This document shows, in pieces, positions 7,381 through 16,484 of a DNA stretch of 36,350 bases. The stretch covers positions 1-36,350 of the forward strand of contig NZ_FNRA01000019.1 in assembly GCF_900107535.1 (NCBI RefSeq), given 5' to 3'. The notes under the pieces were generated by a model. That model saw only the letters and a program-made list of their open reading frames with translations. It ran no database searches and had not been told where the DNA came from. The DNA comes from Pedobacter hartonius. Its GTDB lineage: Bacteria; Bacteroidota; Bacteroidia; Sphingobacteriales; Sphingobacteriaceae. Position 1 is the stretch's first letter. Each line of letters starts with the position of its first letter. The position numbers and the translations under genes are program-made.

Positions 7381-8613
7381 TTGAACACAGCCCTCTATAT
7401 TGCCCGCAGGTATCTTTTTGCTAAAAAGTCTACCAATGCTATAAATATTATTTCTACGATATCAGTATTGGGCGTTTTTGTGGGTAGTGCGGCACTGATT
7501 ATTATCCTTTCGGTGTTTAACGGCTTTGAGGAGGTAGTGCTGAAAATGTTCAATACGATTACTCCGCAATTGGTGATTGCTCCCGCTAAAGGTAAAACCT
7601 TTGAGCCGAACACAGCTTATTTTAAGCAGCTTAAAGCGAATAAAGATATTTATTCCTATACGGAAGTACTATCGGAAAATGCCCTGTTGAGATACCATGA
7701 CAAACAATCCGTAGGATTGGTTAAGGGGGTAAGCTCGGCTTATTTAAAAAATAAGAGCCTTGACAGTATTACCATCCAGGGTAAGTTTGTGATCCGGAAC
7801 AGCGGCGGCCCTAATGCGGTCATCGGCTCTGCTATACAAAATTACCTGATGGTAAATACCAATGACCCTTTTACGCAGCTGCAGATCTTTTCTCCAAGGA
7901 AGGGAGTTACTTCCACCTCTATCAACCCGGCAGATGACTTTGTAGATATGTATATCCCCGTTTCGGGTATCTTCGAAGTTCAGCAGGATTTTGATAACAT
8001 TGCGATTGTACCACTGAGCTTTGCGCGTAAATTATTGCAGGAGGATAGTAAGATCTCTTCCATTGAGATCAATCTGCAGAAGGGCATTGATGCGGATACT
8101 TTTAAGGAGACCATAGAGGAACAGCTGGGTGCCGGGTTTGTCGTAAAAGACAGGATTGAGCAGAATAAGGCGCTGTATAATATACTGGGTACCGAGAAAT
8201 GGGCCGTTTATATCATTTTAACTTTCATCCTGATCATTGCGATCTTTAATATCATAGGGTCACTCACGATGCTGGTTATTGATAAGATCAAAGACATTGC
8301 CATATTGAGCAGCCTTGGGGCGGGGCGGGGACTGATCAAAAGGATCTTTCTTTTTGAGGGGATGATGATCACCATGGCAGGCTGTATCTTCGGGTTGTTG
8401 GTAGGATTGGGTTTTTGTGTCATGCAGCAGAAATTTGGCTGGATCAAAATGTCACAGGAGAATCTTTTAATCAGTAATGCCTACCCAATTGGCCTGAAAT
8501 GGAAAGATTTTCTATTAGTATTTGTTACGGTGAGTATTTTCTCGTTTATGGCATCAGCTTTGTCATCTAATTTGAGCGTTAAGAACATCAATAATTTAAA
8601 CCAAGATCTTTAA
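7381..8613 (+). CDS. LolC/LolE-type ABC transporter permease (FtsX fold)
   Basis: A 410-residue permease with one N-terminal membrane helix (about 20-45, within NIISTISVLGVFVGSAALII), a large periplasmic domain, and three C-terminal helices from about 275 to 400. This is the MacB/FtsX architecture of lipoprotein-releasing LolC/E. The start is a TTG at 7381: a stop lies four codons upstream in frame, and the N terminus MNTALYIARRYLF matches the usual start of this family. No ATPase gene is adjacent, so its LolD partner must be elsewhere. Its stop is followed by a single base before the next lipoprotein gene, a context that fits lipoprotein export. Confidence 0.82.
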   Translation: MNTALYIARRYLFAKKSTNAINIISTISVLGVFVGSAALIIILSVFNGFEEVVLKMFNTITPQLVIAPAKGKTFEPNTAYFKQLKANKDIYSYTEVLSENALLRYHDKQSVGLVKGVSSAYLKNKSLDSITIQGKFVIRNSGGPNAVIGSAIQNYLMVNTNDPFTQLQIFSPRKGVTSTSINPADDFVDMYIPVSGIFEVQQDFDNIAIVPLSFARKLLQEDSKISSIEINLQKGIDADTFKETIEEQLGAGFVVKDRIEQNKALYNILGTEKWAVYIILTFILIIAIFNIIGSLTMLVIDKIKDIAILSSLGAGRGLIKRIFLFEGMMITMAGCIFGLLVGLGFCVMQQKFGWIKMSQENLLISNAYPIGLKWKDFLLVFVTVSIFSFMASALSSNLSVKNINNLNQDL

Positions 8614-8614
8614 C

Positions 8615-8995
8615 ATGAATTCCTTTAAACGTACAGCATTATTATTATTTGCAATGTCTGTTATTTTTGCTGCTTGTAATCCTGAATCGTCGCAAGAGCA
8701 AAAGAGCAATACCAAAATAATAAAGGGACTGTATAGCTATGGACCGGAAATACACTCATTTACAGACTGCGAAGAGGGAAGGGAGTTCTGGGTGGCAGAT
8801 AGTGCTAAAACGCTGGAGCTTGCTTACAGCAAGTTCAATTTCGAGAAGCCATATGAGCCCGTTTATATTGAAGCAGAATGTCACGTGATCAAATCTGACA
8901 GCCTGATGGTGTCGGCAGATTTTGATTCTACACTGGTAGTAACTAAATTGCTGAAGATCACTAAAGAAATTCCTGACGGCCCCTGCAATCAATAG
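8615..8995 (+). CDS. Small lipoprotein of unknown function
   Basis: A 126-residue precursor with a typical lipoprotein signal peptide (basic NSFKR, hydrophobic core, lipobox FAAC with Cys21). The mature part has a segment GLYSYGPEIHSFTDCEEG and a final GPCNQ; two cysteines may form a disulfide. The G-Y-x-n-F-x-D-C pattern recalls NlpE/OB-type envelope stress lipoproteins, but the match is weak and I do not assign it. It starts 1 bp after the LolC/E-like permease gene and is probably its cotranscribed client or partner. Confidence 0.75.
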   Translation: MNSFKRTALLLFAMSVIFAACNPESSQEQKSNTKIIKGLYSYGPEIHSFTDCEEGREFWVADSAKTLELAYSKFNFEKPYEPVYIEAECHVIKSDSLMVSADFDSTLVVTKLLKITKEIPDGPCNQ

Positions 8996-8998
8996 GGG

Positions 8999-9850
8999 CT
9001 ATTTTGTCACGTAGAGGTCTTTTGTAACGGCTGGTATAATTCCTTTTTCCTGGGCCATGTTAAACATAATATCAATTGCCTTTCTGCCTTCGGTACCCAG
9101 GTCAATGGAATATTTGTTGACATACAATTCTATATGTTTGTACATCACAGCCTCGTCCATTTCCTGTGCATGACTTGAAATAAAGCCGATTCCAGAAGTT
9201 GGGTTTTCAAAAGCAAATTCTACTGACTTGCGTATCAGCCTGTTCACTTTGAGTTGAATGTCATGATCCAGCTTCCGGTTGATCACAATACCGCCCAGCG
9301 GGATCGCACAGCCTGTAAGTTCTTCCCAGTAACTTCCCAGGTCTACCACCTTGTAAAGTCCTTTGTCCATATAGGTGAACCGGTTCTCGTGGATGATCAG
9401 TCCAAGATCGATGCTGTCACTTAACAGGGCATTCTCAATTTCTGAGAAAACCATTACCTGTTTATTGCGTAAATTGGGAAAAGCGATGCCCAGCAGAAAG
9501 TTCGCGGTTGTCAGCTCACCGGGAATGCCTACCCATAGCGGAGAATTTTCCATGGTTAGCTTTTCGCTGTTGACAAGCTCTTCATTTTTACAGATCAGCA
9601 GGGGGCCAACGCCAAATCCCAGTGCACTTCCGGCATCCAGAAGTGCATATTTATCTGCCAGATGGGCGAAAGCATGAAAACTTAGCTTAGAAACATCCAG
9701 CTCAGACCGAAGCGCTTTTTGATTTAATGTCTCTACATCGTCATAGAATACCTCAAAATCAAGGCCTTCGGTGTCAATCTTGTGGTGAATGAGTGCATCA
9801 AATATAAAAGTGTCGTTAGGACATGGGGAAAAACCAAGTGAAAGTTTCAT
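8999..9850 (-). CDS. mqnD: 1,4-dihydroxy-6-naphthoate synthase (futalosine pathway)
   Basis: A 283-residue protein with a periplasmic-binding-protein-like fold used as an enzyme. Landmarks include the N-terminal LGFSPCPNDTFIF (5-17), DVSKLSFHAFAHL and the later LGLIIHENRFTY. MqnD converts cyclic de-hypoxanthine futalosine to 1,4-dihydroxy-6-naphthoate on the way to menaquinone. No export signal is present, as expected for the enzyme rather than a transporter subunit. It lies 34 bp downstream of mqnB on the same strand, and its stop is only 3 bp from the convergent lipoprotein gene. Confidence 0.93.
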   Translation of the reverse strand: MKLSLGFSPCPNDTFIFDALIHHKIDTEGLDFEVFYDDVETLNQKALRSELDVSKLSFHAFAHLADKYALLDAGSALGFGVGPLLICKNEELVNSEKLTMENSPLWVGIPGELTTANFLLGIAFPNLRNKQVMVFSEIENALLSDSIDLGLIIHENRFTYMDKGLYKVVDLGSYWEELTGCAIPLGGIVINRKLDHDIQLKVNRLIRKSVEFAFENPTSGIGFISSHAQEMDEAVMYKHIELYVNKYSIDLGTEGRKAIDIMFNMAQEKGIIPAVTKDLYVTK

Positions 9851-9884
9851 GCGGTAAATGTAAGGAGTTCGGGGAGGCGCTCCG

Positions 9885-10517
9885 TTAGCGGTTTGTCAAA
9901 AATTCAATTGCCCATTCATTTAGGTTTTTTACCGCCAGGCCTATTTTCCATAATTCGCGGTTCCTTTCTTCCACATAATTGGAGATGGCGCGCACCTGTA
10001 CGCAGGGAATGCCGAGCTGTTCACAGCAGTAGAAGACTGCGGCACCCTCCATGCTCTCAGTAACAGGATGGAGGCGTTTTTCGATGGCTTTAATGCTTGA
10101 CTTATTGCCATGCACTTTATTAACTGTAATACCGCTGACCCTGGGCAGAAGGCTGAAATGAGCTGTGCCCGGTTCGTTCCCGGCAGTATAACTGCTCTTT
10201 CCAAACCCCAGGGCATCGATCGTTAAAAATTCATCCCTGTCTTCCGCTCCGAGTTCTGAAAATGTGTCATGTGTTACATTCAGCAGGCTGCCCAGAGGGT
10301 ATTTCCATTCGTAACAACCTGCTATTCCAAGGTTGAGAACAAGATTATAGCTCTCAGACAGATATTTCCCCAACGCAAATGCTGTTGCGGTCATCCCAAC
10401 ACCGGTAATGAGCAGATCAAATGCCGCTGTCTGTATGAAATCTTCTTCAGGCAGGGTAAAGTAGCCGCAAAGACCGGATAATTCAGCCCTGGTTGCAGCA
10501 ACGATCAATATCTTCAT
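9885..10517 (-). CDS. mqnB: Futalosine hydrolase
   Basis: A 210-residue nucleoside-phosphorylase-fold enzyme related to MTA/SAH nucleosidase. It shows TGVGMTA near residue 38, LNLGIAGCY, the substrate/catalytic segment TESMEGAAVFY and RAISNYVEERN. MqnB removes hypoxanthine from futalosine, giving the substrate for the steps leading to MqnD. The adjacent mqnD makes this assignment stronger than that for a generic nucleosidase. A weak -7 match (TAACTTCG on the minus strand, 7 nt before the ATG) may be the operon promoter. The first pathway gene (mqnA) and mqnC are not in the window. Confidence 0.92.
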   Translation of the reverse strand: MKILIVAATRAELSGLCGYFTLPEEDFIQTAAFDLLITGVGMTATAFALGKYLSESYNLVLNLGIAGCYEWKYPLGSLLNVTHDTFSELGAEDRDEFLTIDALGFGKSSYTAGNEPGTAHFSLLPRVSGITVNKVHGNKSSIKAIEKRLHPVTESMEGAAVFYCCEQLGIPCVQVRAISNYVEERNRELWKIGLAVKNLNEWAIEFLTNR

Positions 10518-10690
10518 TTAACGAAGTTACAAGAATTTTTACCCGTTTTTTATGAGAATATATTGATTTGTTTCGGTGATGTTTATTGTTTTTTTGCCTT
10601 CAGGAGCCCGCAGGCGCTGTTCATTGCTTTTTGCAGCTGAACGCTGATCGGGGGTTTTTCCCGAAAACTTTCTACTTTAAGCTTTCTGCG

Positions 10691-10698
10691 TATATTTG
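10691..10698 (+). promoter_or_regulatory. -7 element upstream of the pterin operon
   Basis: TATATTTG is an exact TAnnTTTG match 18 nt before the ATG at 10717. It overlaps an in-frame TTG at 10696, which therefore cannot be the start codon. No clear TTG element is found at the usual distance upstream. Confidence 0.6.
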
Positions 10699-10716
10699 CA
10701 TTCAATAAATAACATA

Positions 10717-11127
10717 ATGATTTATATAACCCGTAAGGAATCCTTCAACGCCGCACATAAACTGGCCAGGCCCGATTGGTCAGACGACCATAACCTGGAG
10801 GTTTACGGCAAATGTGCCAACCCTAACTGGCACGGTCATAACTATCAGCTCTTTGTTACTGTAAAAGGTGAAATCAATCCTGAGACCGGATTTCTGGTGG
10901 ATCTCAAATGGCTGAAAAACATGATCAATGAGCATATCATTGATAAAGTGGATCATAAAAACCTCAATCTGGACGTGGATTTTATGAAAGATAAATTAGC
11001 CTCTACCGAAAATCTTGCTATTGCCATCTGGGAACAACTGTTGCCGCATATCAATGCCGGCGGTGCACAATTGCACAGCATAAAAATTTACGAGACCGAA
11101 AATAATATTATAGAATATCTCGGTTAA
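10717..11127 (+). CDS. 6-pyruvoyl-tetrahydropterin synthase family protein (PTPS-II-like motif)
   Basis: A 136-residue T-fold enzyme. Zinc ligands are His14 (NAAHK), His39 and His41 (HGH); the catalytic Cys33 lies in C-x5-HGH spacing. In the COG0720 family, as I recall it, C-x5-HGH marks true 6-pyruvoyltetrahydropterin synthase, while QueD has C-x3-HGH. The spacing therefore argues for a tetrahydropterin rather than a queuosine role, although database annotation is likely to say QueD. It is followed by folE after 12 bp, so GTP cyclohydrolase and this enzyme would form the first two steps of a pterin pathway. The start is set by the promoter overlapping the alternative upstream TTG. Confidence 0.85.
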   Translation: MIYITRKESFNAAHKLARPDWSDDHNLEVYGKCANPNWHGHNYQLFVTVKGEINPETGFLVDLKWLKNMINEHIIDKVDHKNLNLDVDFMKDKLASTENLAIAIWEQLLPHINAGGAQLHSIKIYETENNIIEYLG

Positions 11128-11139
11128 TCAAATACATCA

Positions 11140-11775
11140 ATGGAAAATCATACACAAGATCCTTTTGACGAGGAGAACGATGGATATATTAAAGTAGACC
11201 GTTATAATAAGACAAAGATCGAATCTATATCCAGTCATTATACAGATATCCTGAGCACGATCGGCGAAGATCCGTCGCGTGAGGGGCTGTTGAAAACACC
11301 GGAGCGTGTGGCAAAATCGCTGCAGTACCTTACACATGGGTATGACCTTGATCCGGCTGAGATCCTGCGATCGGCCATGTTCAGGGAAGACTACAGCCAG
11401 ATGGTGGTGGTAAAAGACATTGAAGTGTACTCGATGTGTGAGCACCATATGCTTCCTTTTTTTGGAAAGGCCCATATCGCTTATATTCCAAACGGACATA
11501 TTGTAGGCCTGAGCAAAATCCCGAGGGTGGTGGATGCTTTTGCCAGGAGGCTTCAGGTACAGGAACGCCTGACGAATGAGATCAGGGATTGTATCCAGGA
11601 AACTTTAAATCCGGCGGGTGTTGCGGTAGTGATTGAATGCCAGCATTTGTGTATGGCAATGAGAGGCATACAGAAACAGAATTCTGTAACTACCACATCG
11701 GCATTTACCGGTGGATTTGCGAGCGACAAAACCCGGGCAGAGTTTTTGAGGTTAATTACAGCGAAACTACACTAG
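11140..11775 (+). CDS. folE: GTP cyclohydrolase I
   Basis: A 211-residue enzyme that turns GTP into 7,8-dihydroneopterin triphosphate, the precursor of folate and tetrahydropterins. Zinc ligands Cys100 and His103 (SMCEHH) and Cys171 (HLCM) are present, with the long conserved block around PFFGKAHIAYIP and the C-terminal QNSVTTTSAF. The first 30 residues are a variable tail typical of the family. Operon partner of the upstream PTPS-like gene; fabD follows after 61 bp with no obvious terminator between. Confidence 0.95.
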   Translation: MENHTQDPFDEENDGYIKVDRYNKTKIESISSHYTDILSTIGEDPSREGLLKTPERVAKSLQYLTHGYDLDPAEILRSAMFREDYSQMVVVKDIEVYSMCEHHMLPFFGKAHIAYIPNGHIVGLSKIPRVVDAFARRLQVQERLTNEIRDCIQETLNPAGVAVVIECQHLCMAMRGIQKQNSVTTTSAFTGGFASDKTRAEFLRLITAKLH

Positions 11776-11836
11776 ATTAGATTTTTTAATAACATTCGGG
11801 CTCCGGAGAGTCTTTAATAAACAACAGACCAATATA

Positions 11837-12721
11837 ATGAAAGCATATTTATTCCCGGGACAGGGCGCGCAATTTTCAGGCATGGGCAAGGAACTTTATG
11901 AAAATGAAGAAGCCAGAGTAATGTTTGAAAAAGCAAATGATATTATCGGATTCCGTATCAGTGACATCATGTTCTACGGCACGGAAGAAGAACTTAAACA
12001 AACAAAAGTTACGCAGCCTGCTATATTTCTGCATTCTGTTATACTGGCCAAATCTTTGGGCGACAACTTTAAGCCGGATATGGTTGCAGGACACTCTCTG
12101 GGTGAATTTTCTGCCCTGGTGGCTGCCGCTGCTATTTCATTTGAAGACGGATTGAAACTGGTGATTGCAAGGGCCAATGCGATGCAGAAGGCATGTGAAA
12201 TCCAGCCTTCTACCATGGCTGCGATCCTTGGACTGGCAGATGATGTGGTAGAGAAGATCTGTGATGAAATAGATGAGGTGGTAGTTGCCGCGAACTACAA
12301 TTGTCCTGGTCAGTTAGTGATTTCAGGCAGCATAGAAGGTATTGATATCGCCTGTGCAAAGTTAACTGAAGCAGGTGCAAAAAGAGCTTTGAAACTTAAT
12401 GTTGGCGGTGCTTTTCATTCGCCGTTAATGGAGCCTGCCAGAATTGAATTAAAAGAAGCGATCGAAAATACTACAATTCTGCCTCCTGTGTGTCCGATTT
12501 ATCAGAATGTTGACCCGCATCCGCAGGCAGATCCTGAAAAGATTAAATTTAATTTGATCACACAGCTTACCGGCGCTGTAAGATGGACGCAGACGGTAGA
12601 GCAGATGCTTGCTGATGGAGCGGATGAGTTTATTGAAGTTGGACCCGGCAATGTATTACAGGGCCTGGTTAAAAAAGTAAACAGGGCTGTTCAAACAAGT
12701 TCAGCGGCTGTTCCCGTTTAA
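11837..12721 (+). CDS. fabD: Malonyl-CoA:acyl-carrier-protein transacylase
   Basis: A 294-residue single-domain enzyme that loads malonate onto acyl carrier protein for fatty acid synthesis. The N-terminal FPGQGAQ (6-12), nucleophile Ser87 in GHSLGE and catalytic His194 in GAFHSPLM are all present, and the length is normal. It is not within a fab gene cluster; instead it sits between folE and a giant histidine kinase gene that begins 6 bp after its stop. Confidence 0.95.
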   Translation: MKAYLFPGQGAQFSGMGKELYENEEARVMFEKANDIIGFRISDIMFYGTEEELKQTKVTQPAIFLHSVILAKSLGDNFKPDMVAGHSLGEFSALVAAAAISFEDGLKLVIARANAMQKACEIQPSTMAAILGLADDVVEKICDEIDEVVVAANYNCPGQLVISGSIEGIDIACAKLTEAGAKRALKLNVGGAFHSPLMEPARIELKEAIENTTILPPVCPIYQNVDPHPQADPEKIKFNLITQLTGAVRWTQTVEQMLADGADEFIEVGPGNVLQGLVKKVNRAVQTSSAAVPV

Positions 12722-12727
12722 TTTTTA

Positions 12728-15700
12728 TTGTATATTAAATTATCCGGTGTGAATATTGGCGCTAAAATCAGATTTCTTCTATTGATCCTGGGGATGTGCT
12801 GTATTGTTACAGCATTATCTTTGAAGCACTCTATTACGAAAAAAGATCTTTTACAGCACGAGGCAGAGATCCTTCAGGAAAACCTTGCCTCAAATGAACG
12901 TATAGTATACAACTACCTGGCAGATGTACAACAGGTAGAAAGAGCCAAGCAGTTTCACCTGAATGAAGGTTTTGCTGTAGGTTATATCAATAATTACAGG
13001 CCTAAGGGAATCAATGTACTTACTTATTACAACTCTGTTTTAAAATTCTGGAGTTCCTATAAAGCCATACCACCAGACCCTTCCAAGATAAAGGAAGGGT
13101 CTTCTTTTATGCAGTTCCCGAACGGATGGTATGAGGTGATCAAGAAAACACAGGGCAGTTATTCCATTATTTTTCTGATCGATGTAAAGAACCAGTTCAG
13201 CATTCAGAACCGGTATCTCAGAAATGGGATCGTAAAATCTCTTTCTCCCACAAATTCGCTTGTTCTGGCGTCTTTCATGGATGAGGAGGTATTTGGCATT
13301 ACAAATCTCGATGGGAAGTTACTGTTTGAGGTAAAGCTCAATCCTAATTATACGCAGGGAATCTATGCGGCCATACAAATCTGGCTGTGGGTAGTGGGAT
13401 TGTTCTGTTTTGCGCTGTTTACGAATTCGTTTTGTGCCCGGCTGGTTAAAAAGGGTCACCTCATCAAGGCTACGCTATTGCTGACGGTGTTTTTCTTTCT
13501 GGTAAGGATCACAGACCTGGAATACGGATGGTTCAACCATCAGTTTAACCTCGAAATTTTCAGTCCCGCTATTTACGCTGAAAGCTTCTTTTTGCCTTCT
13601 GTTGGAGATTTTCTGCTCAATGTAGTGGCATTAACCTGGATTGTACTTTTCATCTATACCTATAAGGATAAATATAGGTTCCCGGCATGGGCCTCCCGAA
13701 GCAGGCCGTTTGGGTTGGCCTTTCATGTGATTGCTTTGCTGCTCTTTTCAGGGATAGCATTCCTGATCAATACGCTGTTTTTCGGATTGATTTATAACTC
13801 AAAGATTAATTTTGATATCACCAATATCATTAATTTGAGCTGGTTAAGCTGGGTATGTATTATTATTCTGTGCCTGGTCTGGTTTAATGTATATCTCATT
13901 GCCAGCATCGTGATTGAACTCACGAAACAGCTAAAAGTAAGCAACAAAGAGCGGCTTATGGTGTTCTTTTCGATGTTCTCGCTGTATTTCATCTATATGC
14001 TGTTTACAGCTTTTACAGTGTTCTTTATCGCCTATGCCCTGTTTCTTTTTATCGTCTCCTATAATATTTATATCCAGCAAAATAAGTTTACGATCAGTGT
14101 ATTTGCGGCTATTTTCTTTTGCCTTGCGTTTATTTCTTCGATCAAATACCTAAAATTCAATGATATCAAGGAGCGCAGCAACAGGTATGTGATCGCGCAA
14201 AAACTTCAGTCTTCTGATGATCCCAAAGTGATCAACTCTATAGAAAGCCTGGGCAACGGTATCTCCAACGACCTGTTCATAGCGGATTATTTTAAAAGTC
14301 CGAAGGCGAACAGGCATCTTGCCCTGCAGAATTATATCACGAAGACCTTTCTGGACGGTTACCTTTCGCCCTTTGAGCACAATTTCTATGAATTCAACGG
14401 TAAAGATTCGGTCAGCAGCCAGAGGGGGGAGAATTCGCTGAGGCATTATCAGAACCTGGTGAGATCAGGATCTGTAAAGATCTCCAACTTCTTCTACCGG
14501 CTGAATGACACTTTCGGATACCAGAATTATTTTGGGATCGTGCCGATCTTTGATGACAGCCATATCCTGGGTACCCTTGTGGTTGAACTAAAGTCCCAAC
14601 AGTACAACTACAGCAGCCAGTTTCCGGAAATACTGATAGACGGAAAGCTGAAGACTGACGATGACTACAGCAATTATTCCTTTGCGTTTTATAACAACAA
14701 CAGGCTGATCAAGCAAACGGGTAAATACACCTATAAACTTGCCAATAATGAATTTAAAGGGAAGTTTGGCGAGCCTGTTTTTGTGAATGAGCCTCGGCAG
14801 GGGTACAGCCATCTGATCTATACGGCCAGCAGCTCGAAAATTATTGTGATCAGTAAGGAAAAGGTAACCTATATCGTTAGACTGGCAGCACTGTCCTTTT
14901 TCTTCCTTGTTTTTATTATTTTTTCTGCAGCCCTGTACGTGCTGATCTGGCTGTTGAAGAACATTGATGAGAGCTGGGGCGGCTGGTTCAATATCAACAG
15001 GTCCTTAATGATCAATGCCAATAAGATTCTTTATAAGACGAGGATACAGCTGTCGATTGTTTTATCGGTTGTTGCTACGCTGCTGATCGTCGGCTGGTCT
15101 ACCTTCTTTTATATCAGGGATGAATACCGTAAACAGCAGGACGATTTTATCAGGGAGAAGATCAGGAAGGTGGAGATGTCTTATGAGAAACAGATCTTTG
15201 CTACCGGTATACCAAAGAATACAGACCAGGCGATTGTGAACTTTAACCAGTTTGCGGACATCAACTCGGCTTATTTGAACCTGTTTGACGTGAGTGGGGG
15301 CTTGCTGTTTACTTCCTTACCTAAGATGTATGACTATGGTATCATTGGAGAGCGAATGGGGGCTAAAGCCTTCATCTATCTCAAGCAACTGCAGCGGTCG
15401 GAATATACAAACCCTACAGAAGCTATAGGGGAGTTTATTTATTCATCGGCCTATGCCCCGATCCGCAATGCACAAAATCAGACTGTAGCTTATATCGGCC
15501 TGCCATATTACGGGAACGAGGCGGATTATCAGTCGAAAATAGGCCTTTTCATCAATACGCTGATCAATATCTATGCCCTGGTGTTTGTGGCGATAGGGGT
15601 GCTTGCCGTATTCCTGGCAAATCAGATCACGAGTCCGCTGACGTTTATCCAGGAGAGTATCAGGAAGACTAAACTTGGGCAGAAAAACCAGCCTATTGTA

Positions 15701-16471
15701 TGGTCCAGGCATGACGAGATCGGCTCCCTGATCAAAGAGTATAATAAAATGATCGCTGCCTTGGAAGACAGCGCCGTTAAGCTGGCAAAGTCTGAGCGTG
15801 AGAGTGCCTGGCGGGAAATGGCAAAACAGGTGGCACATGAAATTAAAAACCCGCTGACGCCTTTAAAACTGGGTGTACAGCTTTTGGAGAAATCCTGGAA
15901 GGAAAAAGACCCCAATTTTGAGCTCAAGTTTGAAAGGTTCTACAAATCTTTTGTAGAGCAGATTGACAGCCTGGCAACCATCGCTTCGGAGTTCTCAAAT
16001 TTTGCCAAGATGCCGGATACGAAGCTGGAACAACTGCTTTTGATTCCGATCATTGCACAGAGCAGGGACGTTTTTATGAACTCTTCGGGTGCAGAGATTT
16101 ATATCTCCAACCTGACGAATAAGGAGGTGTTGATCCTGGGTGACAAGGACCAGCTGCTGCGGTCATTCAATAACCTGCTGAAAAATGCAATTGAGGCCAC
16201 AAGTACCAAAGATAAATGCCTGGTATATGTTAAAATAACCAATGACACGGACTATGTGTTTGTGGAAGTGGAGGACAATGGTAAGGGCATAGACCTGGAC
16301 CTTCAGGAGAAGATATTCGTGCCTAATTTTACTACCAAGTCATCAGGAACTGGCCTTGGCCTTGCATTTGTAAAACAGGCTGTTGAGAATGCCGGAGGAT
16401 CAATAAGCTTTAAATCCTCCGCCGATACAGGTACAGTGTTCTACCTGAGTTTTCCGCTGGTACCACATTAA
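12728..16471 (+). CDS. Giant multi-pass sensor histidine kinase, NtrY-like
   Basis: A 1247-residue kinase, much longer than the usual NtrY. A first helix (about 14-30) is followed by an extracytoplasmic domain, a block of roughly eight helices (about 217-475), a second extracytoplasmic region (about 480-710), further helices near 715-745 and 776-800, a third sensor loop, and a final helix near 940-965. Then come HAMP, a HisKA box AHEIKNPLTPLK, and the HATPase boxes NLLKNAIEA, DNGKGI and GTGLGLAFV. It autophosphorylates on the His of AHEIKNP. No response regulator is adjacent. The start is uncertain: TTG at 12728, 6 bp after fabD, or GTG at 12749. Confidence 0.88.
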   Translation: MYIKLSGVNIGAKIRFLLLILGMCCIVTALSLKHSITKKDLLQHEAEILQENLASNERIVYNYLADVQQVERAKQFHLNEGFAVGYINNYRPKGINVLTYYNSVLKFWSSYKAIPPDPSKIKEGSSFMQFPNGWYEVIKKTQGSYSIIFLIDVKNQFSIQNRYLRNGIVKSLSPTNSLVLASFMDEEVFGITNLDGKLLFEVKLNPNYTQGIYAAIQIWLWVVGLFCFALFTNSFCARLVKKGHLIKATLLLTVFFFLVRITDLEYGWFNHQFNLEIFSPAIYAESFFLPSVGDFLLNVVALTWIVLFIYTYKDKYRFPAWASRSRPFGLAFHVIALLLFSGIAFLINTLFFGLIYNSKINFDITNIINLSWLSWVCIIILCLVWFNVYLIASIVIELTKQLKVSNKERLMVFFSMFSLYFIYMLFTAFTVFFIAYALFLFIVSYNIYIQQNKFTISVFAAIFFCLAFISSIKYLKFNDIKERSNRYVIAQKLQSSDDPKVINSIESLGNGISNDLFIADYFKSPKANRHLALQNYITKTFLDGYLSPFEHNFYEFNGKDSVSSQRGENSLRHYQNLVRSGSVKISNFFYRLNDTFGYQNYFGIVPIFDDSHILGTLVVELKSQQYNYSSQFPEILIDGKLKTDDDYSNYSFAFYNNNRLIKQTGKYTYKLANNEFKGKFGEPVFVNEPRQGYSHLIYTASSSKIIVISKEKVTYIVRLAALSFFFLVFIIFSAALYVLIWLLKNIDESWGGWFNINRSLMINANKILYKTRIQLSIVLSVVATLLIVGWSTFFYIRDEYRKQQDDFIREKIRKVEMSYEKQIFATGIPKNTDQAIVNFNQFADINSAYLNLFDVSGGLLFTSLPKMYDYGIIGERMGAKAFIYLKQLQRSEYTNPTEAIGEFIYSSAYAPIRNAQNQTVAYIGLPYYGNEADYQSKIGLFINTLINIYALVFVAIGVLAVFLANQITSPLTFIQESIRKTKLGQKNQPIVWSRHDEIGSLIKEYNKMIAALEDSAVKLAKSERESAWREMAKQVAHEIKNPLTPLKLGVQLLEKSWKEKDPNFELKFERFYKSFVEQIDSLATIASEFSNFAKMPDTKLEQLLLIPIIAQSRDVFMNSSGAEIYISNLTNKEVLILGDKDQLLRSFNNLLKNAIEATSTKDKCLVYVKITNDTDYVFVEVEDNGKGIDLDLQEKIFVPNFTTKSSGTGLGLAFVKQAVENAGGSISFKSSADTGTVFYLSFPLVPH

Positions 16472-16484
16472 CCGGTGGCCCTTT

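Noticed and set aside
10696..11127. TTG at 10696 as start of the pterin synthase
   Set aside because: The codon lies within the TATATTTG promoter element; the ATG at 10717 begins the conserved domain.
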